64,000 bases of DNA from Lacipirellula limnantheis (GTDB taxonomy: Bacteria > Planctomycetota > Planctomycetia > Pirellulales > Lacipirellulaceae): assembly GCF_007746075.1 (NCBI RefSeq), contig NZ_CP036339.1:4307786-4371785 (forward strand). Reading direction: 5' to 3'. The position numbers and the translations under genes were made by a program. Positions 51,817 through 59,955 of the stretch are shown here, one piece after another. The notes beneath the pieces are model-generated. The model saw only the letters and a program-made list of their open reading frames with translations. It searched no databases and was not told where the DNA came from. The number at the start of each line of letters is the position of its first letter. Positions within the stretch are counted from its first letter, which is position 1.

Positions 51817-52398
51817 TTATTTCACTCCGACCGTCTCGACGTCGAGCAACTGGCAGACGCGCGTTACGAGTTGGTCAACGTCGAACGGCTTTTTCATGAA
51901 TTCGTCGGCGCCAGCGTCACGGAGCTCTTGAATCTTCTCCTGCTCGACCATGCCCGAAATGCAGATGATTCTGACGTCGTCCATGGTCGCATCGCTGCGG
52001 ACGAGATTGCAGACTTCCTTGCCGTTGATATCGGGAAGCATGACGTCGAGAACAACCAGATCAGGGCGGAACTCCTTGATCAGCATGCCGGCGCCGAAGC
52101 CGTTGTTGACGCTGCGGAGATCGAACCGTCCGTCGCGGTTGAGCGCGTCGACGATCAATTCGACCAAATCTTCGTCGTCGTCGACGACAAGGACTTTGCG
52201 TTTGCCGCTATCGAGGGCGTCGGTCGGAATGCCGTTGTCCCGCATGAAGGCGTACAGCTGGTCGCGCGGAATGCGGCGAAAGCGGCTTCCCGGAACGCGG
52301 AAGCCTTTGAGCTGACCCGAGTCGAAGCAGCGGATGATCGTCTGCTGGCTGACCTTACAAATCTTCGCGGCCTCGCCGGTCGTGAACACAGTCTTCAT
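51817..52398 (-). CDS. Excisionase-type HTH fused to receiver domain
   Basis: 193 residues. N-terminal MerR/excisionase-like helix-turn-helix (about 1-57): FTTGEAAKICKVSQQTIIRCFDSGQLKGFRVPGSRFRRIPRDQLYAFM. Receiver domain (about 68-187): VLVVDDDEDLVELIVDAL, phospho-Asp in VVLDVMLPDINGKEVC, Ser/Thr in ISGM, Lys in FMKKPFDVDQL. This order (HTH first, receiver second) reverses the usual response regulator. A dimer or the HTH alone could bind DNA. A candidate sigma-70 promoter (52694-52721) would give a leader of about 290 bp. Confidence 0.88.
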   Translation of the reverse strand: MKTVFTTGEAAKICKVSQQTIIRCFDSGQLKGFRVPGSRFRRIPRDQLYAFMRDNGIPTDALDSGKRKVLVVDDDEDLVELIVDALNRDGRFDLRSVNNGFGAGMLIKEFRPDLVVLDVMLPDINGKEVCNLVRSDATMDDVRIICISGMVEQEKIQELRDAGADEFMKKPFDVDQLVTRVCQLLDVETVGVK

Positions 52399-52693
52399 GG
52401 TCGAACCACCTCTCTCCTTAGCCGTGGTTGCGTCACTGGCCCGGGGACCGATGACTTGTCTTGAAGGCGAGCGCGAACAGACGATAACGCTTCAATTAGC
52501 CCCGCCTAACATCCTGCCCTACCGATCAGCCCGTCGAAGCTCGCTGCGACGCTGCGAAGTCCCCGCGGTGTCCCGGAGTCCCCCGTGATGCGTAGTCGTC
52601 TGAAGCTCCGATCGCCGACTCAAAGGTGCGAGGCTATTTAGACGGCAACGTCATCCATGCCTGCCGAAGTTTCCTGAATTGCCAACTGGGGGA

Positions 52694-52721
52694 ATTATAA
52701 CGGCCGCGCAGGCTGAGTCAA
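52694..52721 (-). promoter_or_regulatory. Strong sigma-70 promoter candidate
   Basis: On the minus strand TTGACT (52716-52721), 16-bp spacer, TATAAT (52694-52699). The -10 is exact and the -35 5/6. It would start near 52687 and drive the HTH-receiver gene (ATG 52398). Confidence 0.6.
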
Positions 52722-52790
52722 CATTGATTGAAACGCTGCAAAGCAAATCGCTGCAAACACTTACGTCATGGTGGCGGGAAATGAGATTTC

Positions 52791-52871
52791 GTCAGTGGTC
52801 AGTGGCCAGAGGTCAGTTGCGGGGAGTGGGAGGCGGTTTTAGCAACTGACTACTGACGACAGACCACTGAC
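52791..52871. repeat. CAGT-type inverted repeat after mnmG
   Basis: Left arm 52791-52820 (GTCAGTGGTCAGTGGCCAGA then GGTCAGTTGC) and right arm 52842-52871 (GCAACTGACTACTGACGACA...CACTGAC) are imperfect reverse complements. It ends eight bases before the mnmG stop. Confidence 0.75.
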
Positions 52872-52878
52872 AAACCCG

Positions 52879-54777
52879 CTAGCGAGTCAGCCCTTTGCCT
52901 TCGAGATGGATCATCACCAAGGCGATGTCGGCCGGCGTAATGCCGGTGACGCGGCTTGCTTGCGAGAGGTCGACCGGACGGATGCGTCCCAGTTTCTCGC
53001 GAGCCTCGGCGCGCAGATGAACGATGCGGCCGTAATCGAACGCCGCTGGGATGCGTTTTGCAGCGAGTCGACGTTGCCGCTGGACGTCGGCCTCCTGGCG
53101 AGAGACGTAACCGGCGTACTTTAGGTCGACGAGGACCTGGCTGGCCACATCGTCGGCAACGTCAGCAAGTTCTGGGAGCAACTGAACGAGGTCGGGCCAT
53201 TGAAACTCTGGCCGCCGCAGCCATTGGGCCAAGGATTGCCCATCGTGGCGCGCCGCGTCGAGTAGCTGGGATACTCGCTCAATTTCCGCGCACTTGTGCT
53301 CCAGACGCGTGAACCGCGCGTCGTCTGCCAAGCCAAGTCGATGCGCCAGGGGCGTGAGGCGTCGGTCCGCATTATCCTGGCGCAACAGCAGGCGATACTC
53401 GGCCCGGCTGGTGAACATGCGGTACGGCTCGTCGACTCCGCGGGTGACGAGGTCGTCGATCAGGACGCCGATATAAGCCTGGTCGCGAGTTAGAACGAGC
53501 GGCTCGCTTCCCTGGAGTTTCAGCGCGGCGTTGGCGCCCGCCATCAGCCCCTGGGCGGCCGCCTCTTCGTAGCCCGTGGTCCCGTTGATTTGCCCGGCGA
53601 AGTAGAGCCCTGCAACGTGCTTTGATTCGAGGCTCGGCTGCAATTGATCGGGCGGGGCATAATCGTACTCGACAGCGTAGCCGTAGCGCATGATCTCAGC
53701 GCGCTCCAGCCCCGGAATCATCCGGAGCATCGCGTCCTGCACGTCGCGCGGCAGACTCGTGGAGACGCCATTGACGTAAATCTCGTGCGTCTGGCGACCT
53801 TCGGGCTCCAAAAAGAGTTGATGCCGCGTCTTGTCGGAGAAGCGAACTACCTTGTCTTCTATCGACGGACAGTAGCGCGGGCCGCTGGAGTTGATCTGTC
53901 CGCTATACATTGGCGCCCGTTCGAGATTGGCGCGGATGATTTCGTGGACGCACTCGTTGGTATAGGTGCTGTAGCAGGGGAGTTGCTGAAGATCGAGGCG
54001 GTCGGTGAGGTATGAGAACGGCTGGGGGCGCTCGTCGCCGGGTTGCAAATCCATTCGCGTGAAATCGATCGTCCGGCCGTTGAGGCGGGGCGGCGTGCCG
54101 GTCTTGAAACGCTTAAGCGTCACACCGAGTCGCGTGAGCGCGGCGCTAATGCCGCCCGTCGTTCCTTCGCCGCCGCGACCGCCAGGCGTCTTTGCCTCGC
54201 CGGTGTGCATCAGCGCTTGGAGAAACGTGCCGGTAGTCAGGATGATCGCGCGGGCATGGTAGACGGCATCGCCGCGAACGCGGACGCCGCAGACGCGGCC
54301 GGGTTTCGGGCGTGAGGGTTCAGGGTTCAGCGAAGACGCCGGGTTCCCATTTGCTAAACTCTGATCGCCGGAGGCTGACCCCTCCACTAGCAGGTCTTCC
54401 ACCACCTCCTGCCGGAGCGACAGATTCGGTTGCTCCTCGCAGAGCCGTTTCACTTCGGCCTGGTACAGTTTTTTGTCCGCTTGGGCTCGCGGGCTGTGCA
54501 TCGCCGGGCCCTTGCGGAGATTGAGCATGCGGAACTGGATGCCGGTGGCGTCGATGACGCGTCCCATCGCACCGCCGAGGGCGTCGATTTCGCGGACAAT
54601 CTGCCCCTTGCCGAGGCCGCCGATGGCGGGGTTGCAGCTCATTTGGCCGACGGTGTCGCAATTGGTCGTCAGCAGGGCGGTGCGGGCGCCCACCCGCGCG
54701 GCGGCCAGCGCGGCCTCGGTTCCGGCATGGCCGGCGCCGATCACAACGACGTCGAACTCGTAGACGCTTTTTGGCAT
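52879..54777 (-). CDS. mnmG: tRNA uridine-5-carboxymethylaminomethyl modification enzyme MnmG
   Basis: 632 residues. N-terminal FAD-binding GAGHAG (14-19), CNPAIGGLGKGQIVREIDALGG (48-69), and family block NTGTFLQALMHTGEAK-like GGRGGEG. With MnmE it modifies the wobble uridine of some tRNAs (cytoplasm). An unusual feature is a 28-residue Ser/Pro/Asn-rich insert at 133-160 between VEDLLVE and RVCGVRV, where E. coli has only a short loop. The insert DNA (54298-54381) includes GGGTTCAGGGTTCAG and resembles dispersed repeats. The C-terminal MnmE-interaction helices are intact. Confidence 0.93.
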   Translation of the reverse strand: MPKSVYEFDVVVIGAGHAGTEAALAAARVGARTALLTTNCDTVGQMSCNPAIGGLGKGQIVREIDALGGAMGRVIDATGIQFRMLNLRKGPAMHSPRAQADKKLYQAEVKRLCEEQPNLSLRQEVVEDLLVEGSASGDQSLANGNPASSLNPEPSRPKPGRVCGVRVRGDAVYHARAIILTTGTFLQALMHTGEAKTPGGRGGEGTTGGISAALTRLGVTLKRFKTGTPPRLNGRTIDFTRMDLQPGDERPQPFSYLTDRLDLQQLPCYSTYTNECVHEIIRANLERAPMYSGQINSSGPRYCPSIEDKVVRFSDKTRHQLFLEPEGRQTHEIYVNGVSTSLPRDVQDAMLRMIPGLERAEIMRYGYAVEYDYAPPDQLQPSLESKHVAGLYFAGQINGTTGYEEAAAQGLMAGANAALKLQGSEPLVLTRDQAYIGVLIDDLVTRGVDEPYRMFTSRAEYRLLLRQDNADRRLTPLAHRLGLADDARFTRLEHKCAEIERVSQLLDAARHDGQSLAQWLRRPEFQWPDLVQLLPELADVADDVASQVLVDLKYAGYVSRQEADVQRQRRLAAKRIPAAFDYGRIVHLRAEAREKLGRIRPVDLSQASRVTGITPADIALVMIHLEGKGLTR

Positions 54778-54932
54778 TCCTCCAAATTAGCCCAGGGCCG
54801 GCGGCTAGCCTAGCGGCGAGGAACTTGCTCAATTCTCTCGAAACCGAGTCCAAGACGCGCGAATCTGTAACGAACTTCGCTGGGCGGCGCTACCTTTCAT
54901 TGAACCGCCAGCGGGCGGATGACGTACCCACG

Positions 54933-54961
54933 TTGGGTTATTGCGCCCCGACCGTTAGAAT
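54933..54961 (+). promoter_or_regulatory. Candidate sigma-70 promoter for the lipase-like gene
   Basis: TTGGGT (54933-54938), 17-bp spacer, TAGAAT (54956-54961). The -10 matches 5/6 and the -35 keeps TTG. Transcription would begin about 50 bp before ATG 55017. Confidence 0.4.
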
Positions 54962-55016
54962 CCGTCCATCGCCGCCGTTTAGCTCGGCGGCGGCCAAGGA
55001 GTGAGGGAATCACCAA

Positions 55017-56018
55017 ATGCTTCGTTTCAAGGGCTTCATGCTCGTCGCTGGCGCAATCATGGCCCTGCTGGGGGCCGCGCGCCTACGGGCCGAACAGGTG
55101 GGCGGACTATTTGCGGCCGGCGTGCCGACGCTGGGCGGGCGGTTCGTTTGGTCGGATGAAGTCGTCGACCATGGCTGGCGGATCCAGAAGCATGCCGTCA
55201 TTGGTCACTACCGGCTGCTCGACGCCAGCGATCGGCGACAAGCTTTTGGCACATTCGACGCGTGCCTAGCCAAGCTCAACGAAGTGAAAAAGGCTGAGAA
55301 CTTTCCGCCGAATCCGAAAGAGGCGGTGATCGTCCTGCATGGTCTCGGCGCGGGGCGGCAGTTCATGGAAGGTCTCTCGGAGTACCTGGAAGAGAATGGC
55401 AATCTTGCCACGATCAACGTCGGTTATCCTTCGACGATGGAAGATATCGACGCCTACGCGGCGTCGCTCGACAGCGTCATTCGACATCTGGATGGCGTCG
55501 AGCGGGTGAGCTTCGTCGCGCACAGCATGGGCAACGTCGTCATTCGCCGCTACCTGAACAATCTCTCGCGGCTCGATCCGGCAATGCGACCGCCCGTCGA
55601 GTTTAAGCGGATGGTGATGATCTCGCCGCCGAATCATGGCGCCGAGCTCGCTGATCAATGGGCCGATAACAAACTGGTCGCCGCCGTCGCCGGCAAACCG
55701 CTCGACCAATTGGCGCCGTCAAAGGGTTGGCCTGAGCTCGAGCGGCAGCTCTCGACGCCAGACTTCCAGTTCGGCATCATCGTGGGCGGGCGCGGCGACC
55801 GCGAGGGCTACCTCGACGCCATCCCAGGCGACGACGACGGCCTATTGAGCGTCGAGACGTCGAAGCTCGCCGGCGCGACCGACTTCATTCAGACGAAGGG
55901 CATTCACCAGCTGATGCCGCAGTATAAAGAGGTGCGGGCGGCGACGCTTAGTTACTTGCTCAACGGATATTTCAGTTCCGCGGCGACGAAGCACCCAATC
56001 GTCGCGCCGGCACGGTAG
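55017..56018 (+). CDS. Secreted alpha/beta hydrolase (lipase-like)
   Basis: 333 residues with a signal peptide about 1-25 (FMLVAGAIMALLGAARLRA). Lipase/PGAP1-like core: VIVLHGLGAGRQFMEGL (about 102-118), nucleophile motif in VSFVAHSMGNVVIRRYL (Ser about 167), GDDDGLLS (acid region) and a C-terminal KGIHQLMPQ containing a candidate catalytic His (about 303). AAGGAG precedes the ATG. The family cuts ester bonds of lipids. A terminator follows and the next gene is convergent. Confidence 0.82.
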   Translation: MLRFKGFMLVAGAIMALLGAARLRAEQVGGLFAAGVPTLGGRFVWSDEVVDHGWRIQKHAVIGHYRLLDASDRRQAFGTFDACLAKLNEVKKAENFPPNPKEAVIVLHGLGAGRQFMEGLSEYLEENGNLATINVGYPSTMEDIDAYAASLDSVIRHLDGVERVSFVAHSMGNVVIRRYLNNLSRLDPAMRPPVEFKRMVMISPPNHGAELADQWADNKLVAAVAGKPLDQLAPSKGWPELERQLSTPDFQFGIIVGGRGDREGYLDAIPGDDDGLLSVETSKLAGATDFIQTKGIHQLMPQYKEVRAATLSYLLNGYFSSAATKHPIVAPAR

Positions 56019-56046
56019 CGACTTCTCGCGTTCGATCGCAAAAATC

Positions 56047-56083
56047 AAGGGAGGACGGGCGGGCAGCCCGTCCTCCCTTTTTT
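56047..56083. terminator. Strong bidirectional terminator
   Basis: AAGGGAGGACGGGC (56047-56060) pairs with GCCCGTCCTCCCTT (56066-56079), a perfect 14-bp stem with a 5-nt loop and a T tract (56078-56083). It lies between the convergent lipase-like and Cys-rich hydrolase genes. Confidence 0.9.
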
Positions 56084-56102
56084 GGTCTCGCTCAGCGTTG
56101 CG

Positions 56103-57236
56103 CTAGGCCGCGGGCTTCAGTTGCACGTTGCTGGCGGCAGCGGCCGGCTTCGGGTCAGTGGCCGGTTTCGCTTTGGCTTGCTCGGCTTTGACGCAATCCG
56201 CACAGGCGGGGAAGGCGACGCAGCAGAGGGCATTCATGAAGCGGCGACTGCCGAGATGCGGCTCAATGTAGTGGCTGCTGCCAACGTCGCTCGTGAGCGT
56301 CTGCTGGCAAAGTTTGTGGGCATTCTCGCCGAGGCAGTTGGCGTTAACGCCGGTGACGCCGATCGCCTTTTTGCAACGGTAGGAAATCTTGGGCCACCGA
56401 CGCAGCGTGCTGTCGGTCGCGTTACGGGTGACGTAAATCTTCTCCGCGGCCACGAACGCCTGGCCGTAGCGGCCGCCGACGTCGAGCGCATCGTTATCGA
56501 AGGCGGCGGAGACGAGCGCGACGCGGAAGTTCGGACGTTCCTTCGCTTCGGCGCCAGCGAGGGTCAGGCCGCGCAACTCGCCGCCGCCGATGAAGTGGGC
56601 CGCTACGGCGCCAATGATGCCGCCGTAGCTATGGCCGCCGACCGTGACGCGTTGGGTCATGCTCATCCGCTGGACAAGCTTGGCCATGTAGTAGCCCTGG
56701 TATTCGGCATAGACGAACTTCGTGCGCAGGTTGCTGAGAATCAATTGGCGGGGCCGAAGCAGAGGACGAAGGTGGTCAATTTGCGCGGGCCACGACCAGA
56801 AGACAAGTCGCTTCTTTCCCGGACAGCAGCGCATCTTCTGGTAGACCTCCCAGCACTGCTTCATAGCGCCGTCGTGCTGCAGCGTATTGCCGTGGGCGAA
56901 CACGAGCGTCGGCATGCTGGCTTCTTGAGCGACCAGCGAGTCCCACGATTCCTTAACGAATCGACGGCAGGTCGGGTCCCAGCGCTTGACGCTGATCCGC
57001 TCGAACCCCGCGTCGAGGTTGTTGCACTTCGGAGCGCAGCGGGTGTTTACCAACCACAGCTCGGGAAGTTCGTGACAGCAGGAAAGTTGGCAATTGTTTA
57101 GGTCACAGCCGTCGCATTGATCGGGGGTGCAATATTGCGCCGAAGCGATCGAAGCGAGGGCGACCAGAGTGATGGCGGCCATCGTCAGTCGCCAGAAGGC
57201 CCACGTGGCGGTTTCGCGGATCAAGGCTGCGTTCAT
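56103..57236 (-). CDS. Secreted cysteine-rich alpha/beta hydrolase
   Basis: 377 residues from ATG 57236; upstream frame to 57332 has no start signal. Signal peptide about 1-33 (LTMAAITLVALASIASA). A Cys-rich N-terminal segment follows (CTPDQCDGCDLNNCQLSCC, 36-54). The hydrolase core has LVFAHGNTLQHDG (oxyanion region), the nucleophile elbow VTVGGHSYGGIIGAVAAHF (Ser about 195), and a C-terminal SSHYIEPH. C-terminal tail Lys/Ala/Pro. Secreted and disulfide-rich; substrate unknown. Confidence 0.75.
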   Translation of the reverse strand: MNAALIRETATWAFWRLTMAAITLVALASIASAQYCTPDQCDGCDLNNCQLSCCHELPELWLVNTRCAPKCNNLDAGFERISVKRWDPTCRRFVKESWDSLVAQEASMPTLVFAHGNTLQHDGAMKQCWEVYQKMRCCPGKKRLVFWSWPAQIDHLRPLLRPRQLILSNLRTKFVYAEYQGYYMAKLVQRMSMTQRVTVGGHSYGGIIGAVAAHFIGGGELRGLTLAGAEAKERPNFRVALVSAAFDNDALDVGGRYGQAFVAAEKIYVTRNATDSTLRRWPKISYRCKKAIGVTGVNANCLGENAHKLCQQTLTSDVGSSHYIEPHLGSRRFMNALCCVAFPACADCVKAEQAKAKPATDPKPAAAASNVQLKPAA

Positions 57237-57675
57237 GGGGGAGTCGCTTTCCTGCAAGCACGAAAGTTGGAAGGGGAGATGTTCGCGGTCGAGGTTGGGA
57301 CCGGCCGCTGAGAACCTGCGCAGGTCGCGCAAGATTTTCGACGTTGCGAAAATCTACCCCCTGATGCGATGGAGCCACCCGCCTGGCGAGAAAACGTGGC
57401 AAAAAATCAACGCCTCGCCGCGGTAATCTCGGCGGCATCGCTACAAACGGTCGGCCCGGTCAAGGCTGAGCCGCCGCGCGGGCGCCAGCGTCGTTGGGGC
57501 AAACGAGCGAAACTCTGCGCCTTGCGGTAACTGGACTTCGGAATACCACGACTGGGGGTCGATGCTATCCGCATTGCCGGAACAATCGTCTCTGTCGTTC
57601 CAACCCGACCCGCCACGCCGACCGACCCAGCCAGCGCCGCGGGGGTGCGACACGCGACCACAGGAAGTAAGCCGC
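57237..57675. other. 439-bp divergent intergenic region with palindromes
   Basis: Lies between the Cys-rich hydrolase (minus) and the barrel protein (plus). Besides the palindromes at 57314-57355 nothing else is recognised. Confidence 0.55.
57314..57355. promoter_or_regulatory. Two adjacent palindromes, candidate operator
   Basis: ACCTGCGCAGGT (57314-57325) is a perfect 12-bp palindrome. Six bases on, AGATTTTCG (57332-57340) and CGAAAATCT (57347-57355) form a perfect 9-bp inverted pair around ACGTTG. They sit in the divergent promoter region and are relatively AT-rich. Confidence 0.5.
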
Positions 57676-58941
57676 ATGCGTTTGCCACTCATCGTTACCG
57701 TCCCGGCCGGCCGACTGCTGATGCTTCTCGCAACGGCAGTTGGCGTCGCCGAAGCTGCGGTTGGCCAGGCCCCGCCGTCGCTGTCCGACGCGATCTCGCT
57801 CACGAGCGGCGACGTCTGGTCGGAGCAGTCGACGCCAGCCGTCCTGGGCACGCCCGCCAGTGATCCGGTCCTGAATCAATCGGAGATCGCCGCCGTTGAG
57901 CCGATTGCCGACGACGGCGTGCTGTCGTTGGGGGGCGACGCCGCCTGCAATTCGTGTAACGGCGGAGGCGGTGGCGGCCTGGGAAGCTTCTACAATCGCT
58001 GCGGCTGCGATACGCCGCTCTTTCCGTATTTGACCGGTCCCGGCGCATGCGACAACTGGTGCGTCGGACCGCATTGGAACGTCGAAGTCGATGGTATGGC
58101 GCTGCGGCGCACGGGCGTCGACTGGACGCCGATCGTCGACCTTGTGGGAACTGCCCCGAGTTTACTCGATCAGTTCAACTATGGTCCGGGCGGCCGCATT
58201 TTTGCGACCGCCTACAACGACTCCGACTACGGCGTCCAAGTCGGCTACGAAGGAATCAACGACTACAACGCGACAGCGCTCTTCCCGCAGGGCGCCGACT
58301 TGCGGTCGTTCGACTACGAGACGACGTTCAACTCGATTGAGCTAAACATCCTCCGACGCACGACGGCGCCGACCAAGTTGTTCGCGGGCTTCCGATATGT
58401 GCAAGTCGATGAAGACTTCACCGATCGATTCGTCGACGGCAAGAGCGTGCCGCCGCCGGCCAACCCGCCCGACGTGCTGGCATTCGTCGATACCAGCAAC
58501 GCGTTCAAACTCGAAAACCGCATGATCGGCTTCCAACTTGGCGCCTTGCGCGACGCCTGGGCGCTGAACAAGTGGCTGACGATTGAACCGATGGGCAACG
58601 GCGGCGTCTACTACAACAACTTCAAGCGCGAAAACCTGCAGGATACCACGACGACCATCGTGACCGGCGACGACACGGGCCCGCCGGTCGTCGACGGATC
58701 GACGAGCGTGAACTACACGCAATTCGGGACGTCGCAAAACTTCTCGGACATCACCTTCATTGGCGAGGTCGGCATCACGGGCGTCTTCCGCTTCAACCAA
58801 TGCCTGGCCCTGCGGGGCGGCTACCAAGCACTGGTGATGGACGGCGTCGGCGAGGGCATTGACGCCTATTTGCAGCCCGGGCTGAATGGCTCGACCGTGC
58901 TCTACCATGGAGCCCGGTTCGGGCTTGAATACCAGCGATAA
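57676..58941 (+). CDS. Probable outer-membrane beta-barrel protein
   Basis: 421 residues from ATG 57676, with AGGAAG upstream; the open frame before it to 57562 has no start signal. Signal peptide about 1-33 (LLMLLATAVGVAEAAVGQA). A Gly-rich linker (about 102-112, CNSCNGGGGGGLGS) precedes a body of alternating strands with aromatic residues (WNVEVDGMALRRTGVDW, LFAGFRYVQVDEDF, and a C-terminal VLYHGARFGLEYQR). Such patterns are typical of planctomycete secreted barrel proteins. Function unknown. It is monocistronic. Confidence 0.7.
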   Translation: MRLPLIVTVPAGRLLMLLATAVGVAEAAVGQAPPSLSDAISLTSGDVWSEQSTPAVLGTPASDPVLNQSEIAAVEPIADDGVLSLGGDAACNSCNGGGGGGLGSFYNRCGCDTPLFPYLTGPGACDNWCVGPHWNVEVDGMALRRTGVDWTPIVDLVGTAPSLLDQFNYGPGGRIFATAYNDSDYGVQVGYEGINDYNATALFPQGADLRSFDYETTFNSIELNILRRTTAPTKLFAGFRYVQVDEDFTDRFVDGKSVPPPANPPDVLAFVDTSNAFKLENRMIGFQLGALRDAWALNKWLTIEPMGNGGVYYNNFKRENLQDTTTTIVTGDDTGPPVVDGSTSVNYTQFGTSQNFSDITFIGEVGITGVFRFNQCLALRGGYQALVMDGVGEGIDAYLQPGLNGSTVLYHGARFGLEYQR

Positions 58942-59014
58942 TGGCTGACGACGAACCTCTGCGCGCCGGCGATCGCTTGATTGGTCAGTCGGCATCGCCG
59001 CTTTGTGAGTTCGC

Positions 59015-59914
59015 TTAGATCGCTTCCAGTGTTTCGCGCTCCTCGGCGACGTGTCGCCGCGCTCGCAAGTTGAGCATCTCCACCAGCAGCGAGAAAGCCA
59101 TCGAGAAGTAGATGTAGCCGCGTGGAATGTGCGTGTGGAGTCCTTCAGCGACCAGGACGACGCCAATCAGGATCAGGAATGACAGCGCCAGCATCTTGAT
59201 GCTCGGATGCTTGTTGACGAAATTGGCGATCGGCCCGCTGAACGCAATCATCACGGCGATCGCCAGGACCACCGCGCTGATCATGATCGCCAGCGCTACC
59301 CAGCGGTGCTCATAATCGTCGGGTTGCACCATGCCGACGGCCGTCAGGACCGAGTCGAGTGAGAAGACGAGGTCGATCGCAATAATTTGCGCGAGCACCG
59401 CCGTGAGCGAGGAGTAGACCTTCGCTCCCCCTTCCGCGTGGTGCGGTTCCAACTGATGGCCGATCTCCCAGGTGCTTTTACCAAGTAGGAACAGGCCTCC
59501 CAGAATCAGCACCAGATCTTTGGCGGTGATCGGCGTGCCGCCTTCTTCCAGCGCCTCGACCACGGCCGGACTGTCGACCTTCGTCGGGTCGTTGGTCTTC
59601 ACCGGCGTCACTTCGGCTTGCTCTTCGCCCGGTTCGATCTCCGCGACGACCGGGTGCGAGCCGGGAATGTGAAACGGCAAATCGAACAGCACCGTCTTGT
59701 CGAGCGTGATCACCCACGAGATCGCGAACAACAGGGCGATGCGTCCAACGGCGGCTAGCAACAGTCCGAGCGTGCGGGCCTTGGGCTGCTGATGGGCGGG
59801 CAGTTTGCCGGTGAGGATCGCCAGGAACACCACATTGTCGATGCCGAGGACAATCTCCAGTACGGAGAGCGTTGCCAAGGCCGCCATTGAATTAACCGTG
59901 AACAACTCTTCCAT
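59015..59914 (-). CDS. TerC family integral membrane protein
   Basis: 299 residues from ATG 59914; the frame continues to 60124 without a start signal. About seven TM helices. The TerC motifs are ATLSVLEIVLGIDNVVFLAIL (about 12-32, with the metal-linked Asp), SALTAVLAQIIAIDLVFSLDSVLTAVGM (about 172-199) and PSIKMLALSFLILIGVVLVAEG. A long hydrophilic loop lies at about 85-130 (EEQAEVTPVKTND). TerC proteins export or handle metal ions such as Mn2+. The hisC gene begins 41 bp upstream on the same strand. Confidence 0.88.
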   Translation of the reverse strand: MEELFTVNSMAALATLSVLEIVLGIDNVVFLAILTGKLPAHQQPKARTLGLLLAAVGRIALLFAISWVITLDKTVLFDLPFHIPGSHPVVAEIEPGEEQAEVTPVKTNDPTKVDSPAVVEALEEGGTPITAKDLVLILGGLFLLGKSTWEIGHQLEPHHAEGGAKVYSSLTAVLAQIIAIDLVFSLDSVLTAVGMVQPDDYEHRWVALAIMISAVVLAIAVMIAFSGPIANFVNKHPSIKMLALSFLILIGVVLVAEGLHTHIPRGYIYFSMAFSLLVEMLNLRARRHVAEERETLEAI

Positions 59915-59955
59915 GGTCGCTTTCCTAAGAACCCAATGTGAATCGCGGTTAATTC

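Larger units (their letters stand above)
52399..52878. other. 480-bp intergenic region upstream of the HTH-receiver gene
   Basis: Contains a good minus-strand promoter (52694-52721), an about 290-bp predicted leader with no obvious gene, and the CAGT-type inverted repeat (52791-52871) adjoining the mnmG stop. Confidence 0.55.

Noticed and set aside
39321..52871. CAGT-type repeats as a CRISPR array
   Set aside because: The copies are far apart, imperfect and inverted, with no regular spacers and no cas genes.
54778..54853. Upstream extension of an alternative frame over the start of mnmG
   Set aside because: The frame is Arg/Gly-rich and out of phase with the clear FAD-binding start of MnmG.
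54967..54988. GCCGCCG / CGGCGGC hairpin before the lipase-like gene
   Set aside because: It is short, GC-only and without a T tract; it may be chance at this composition.
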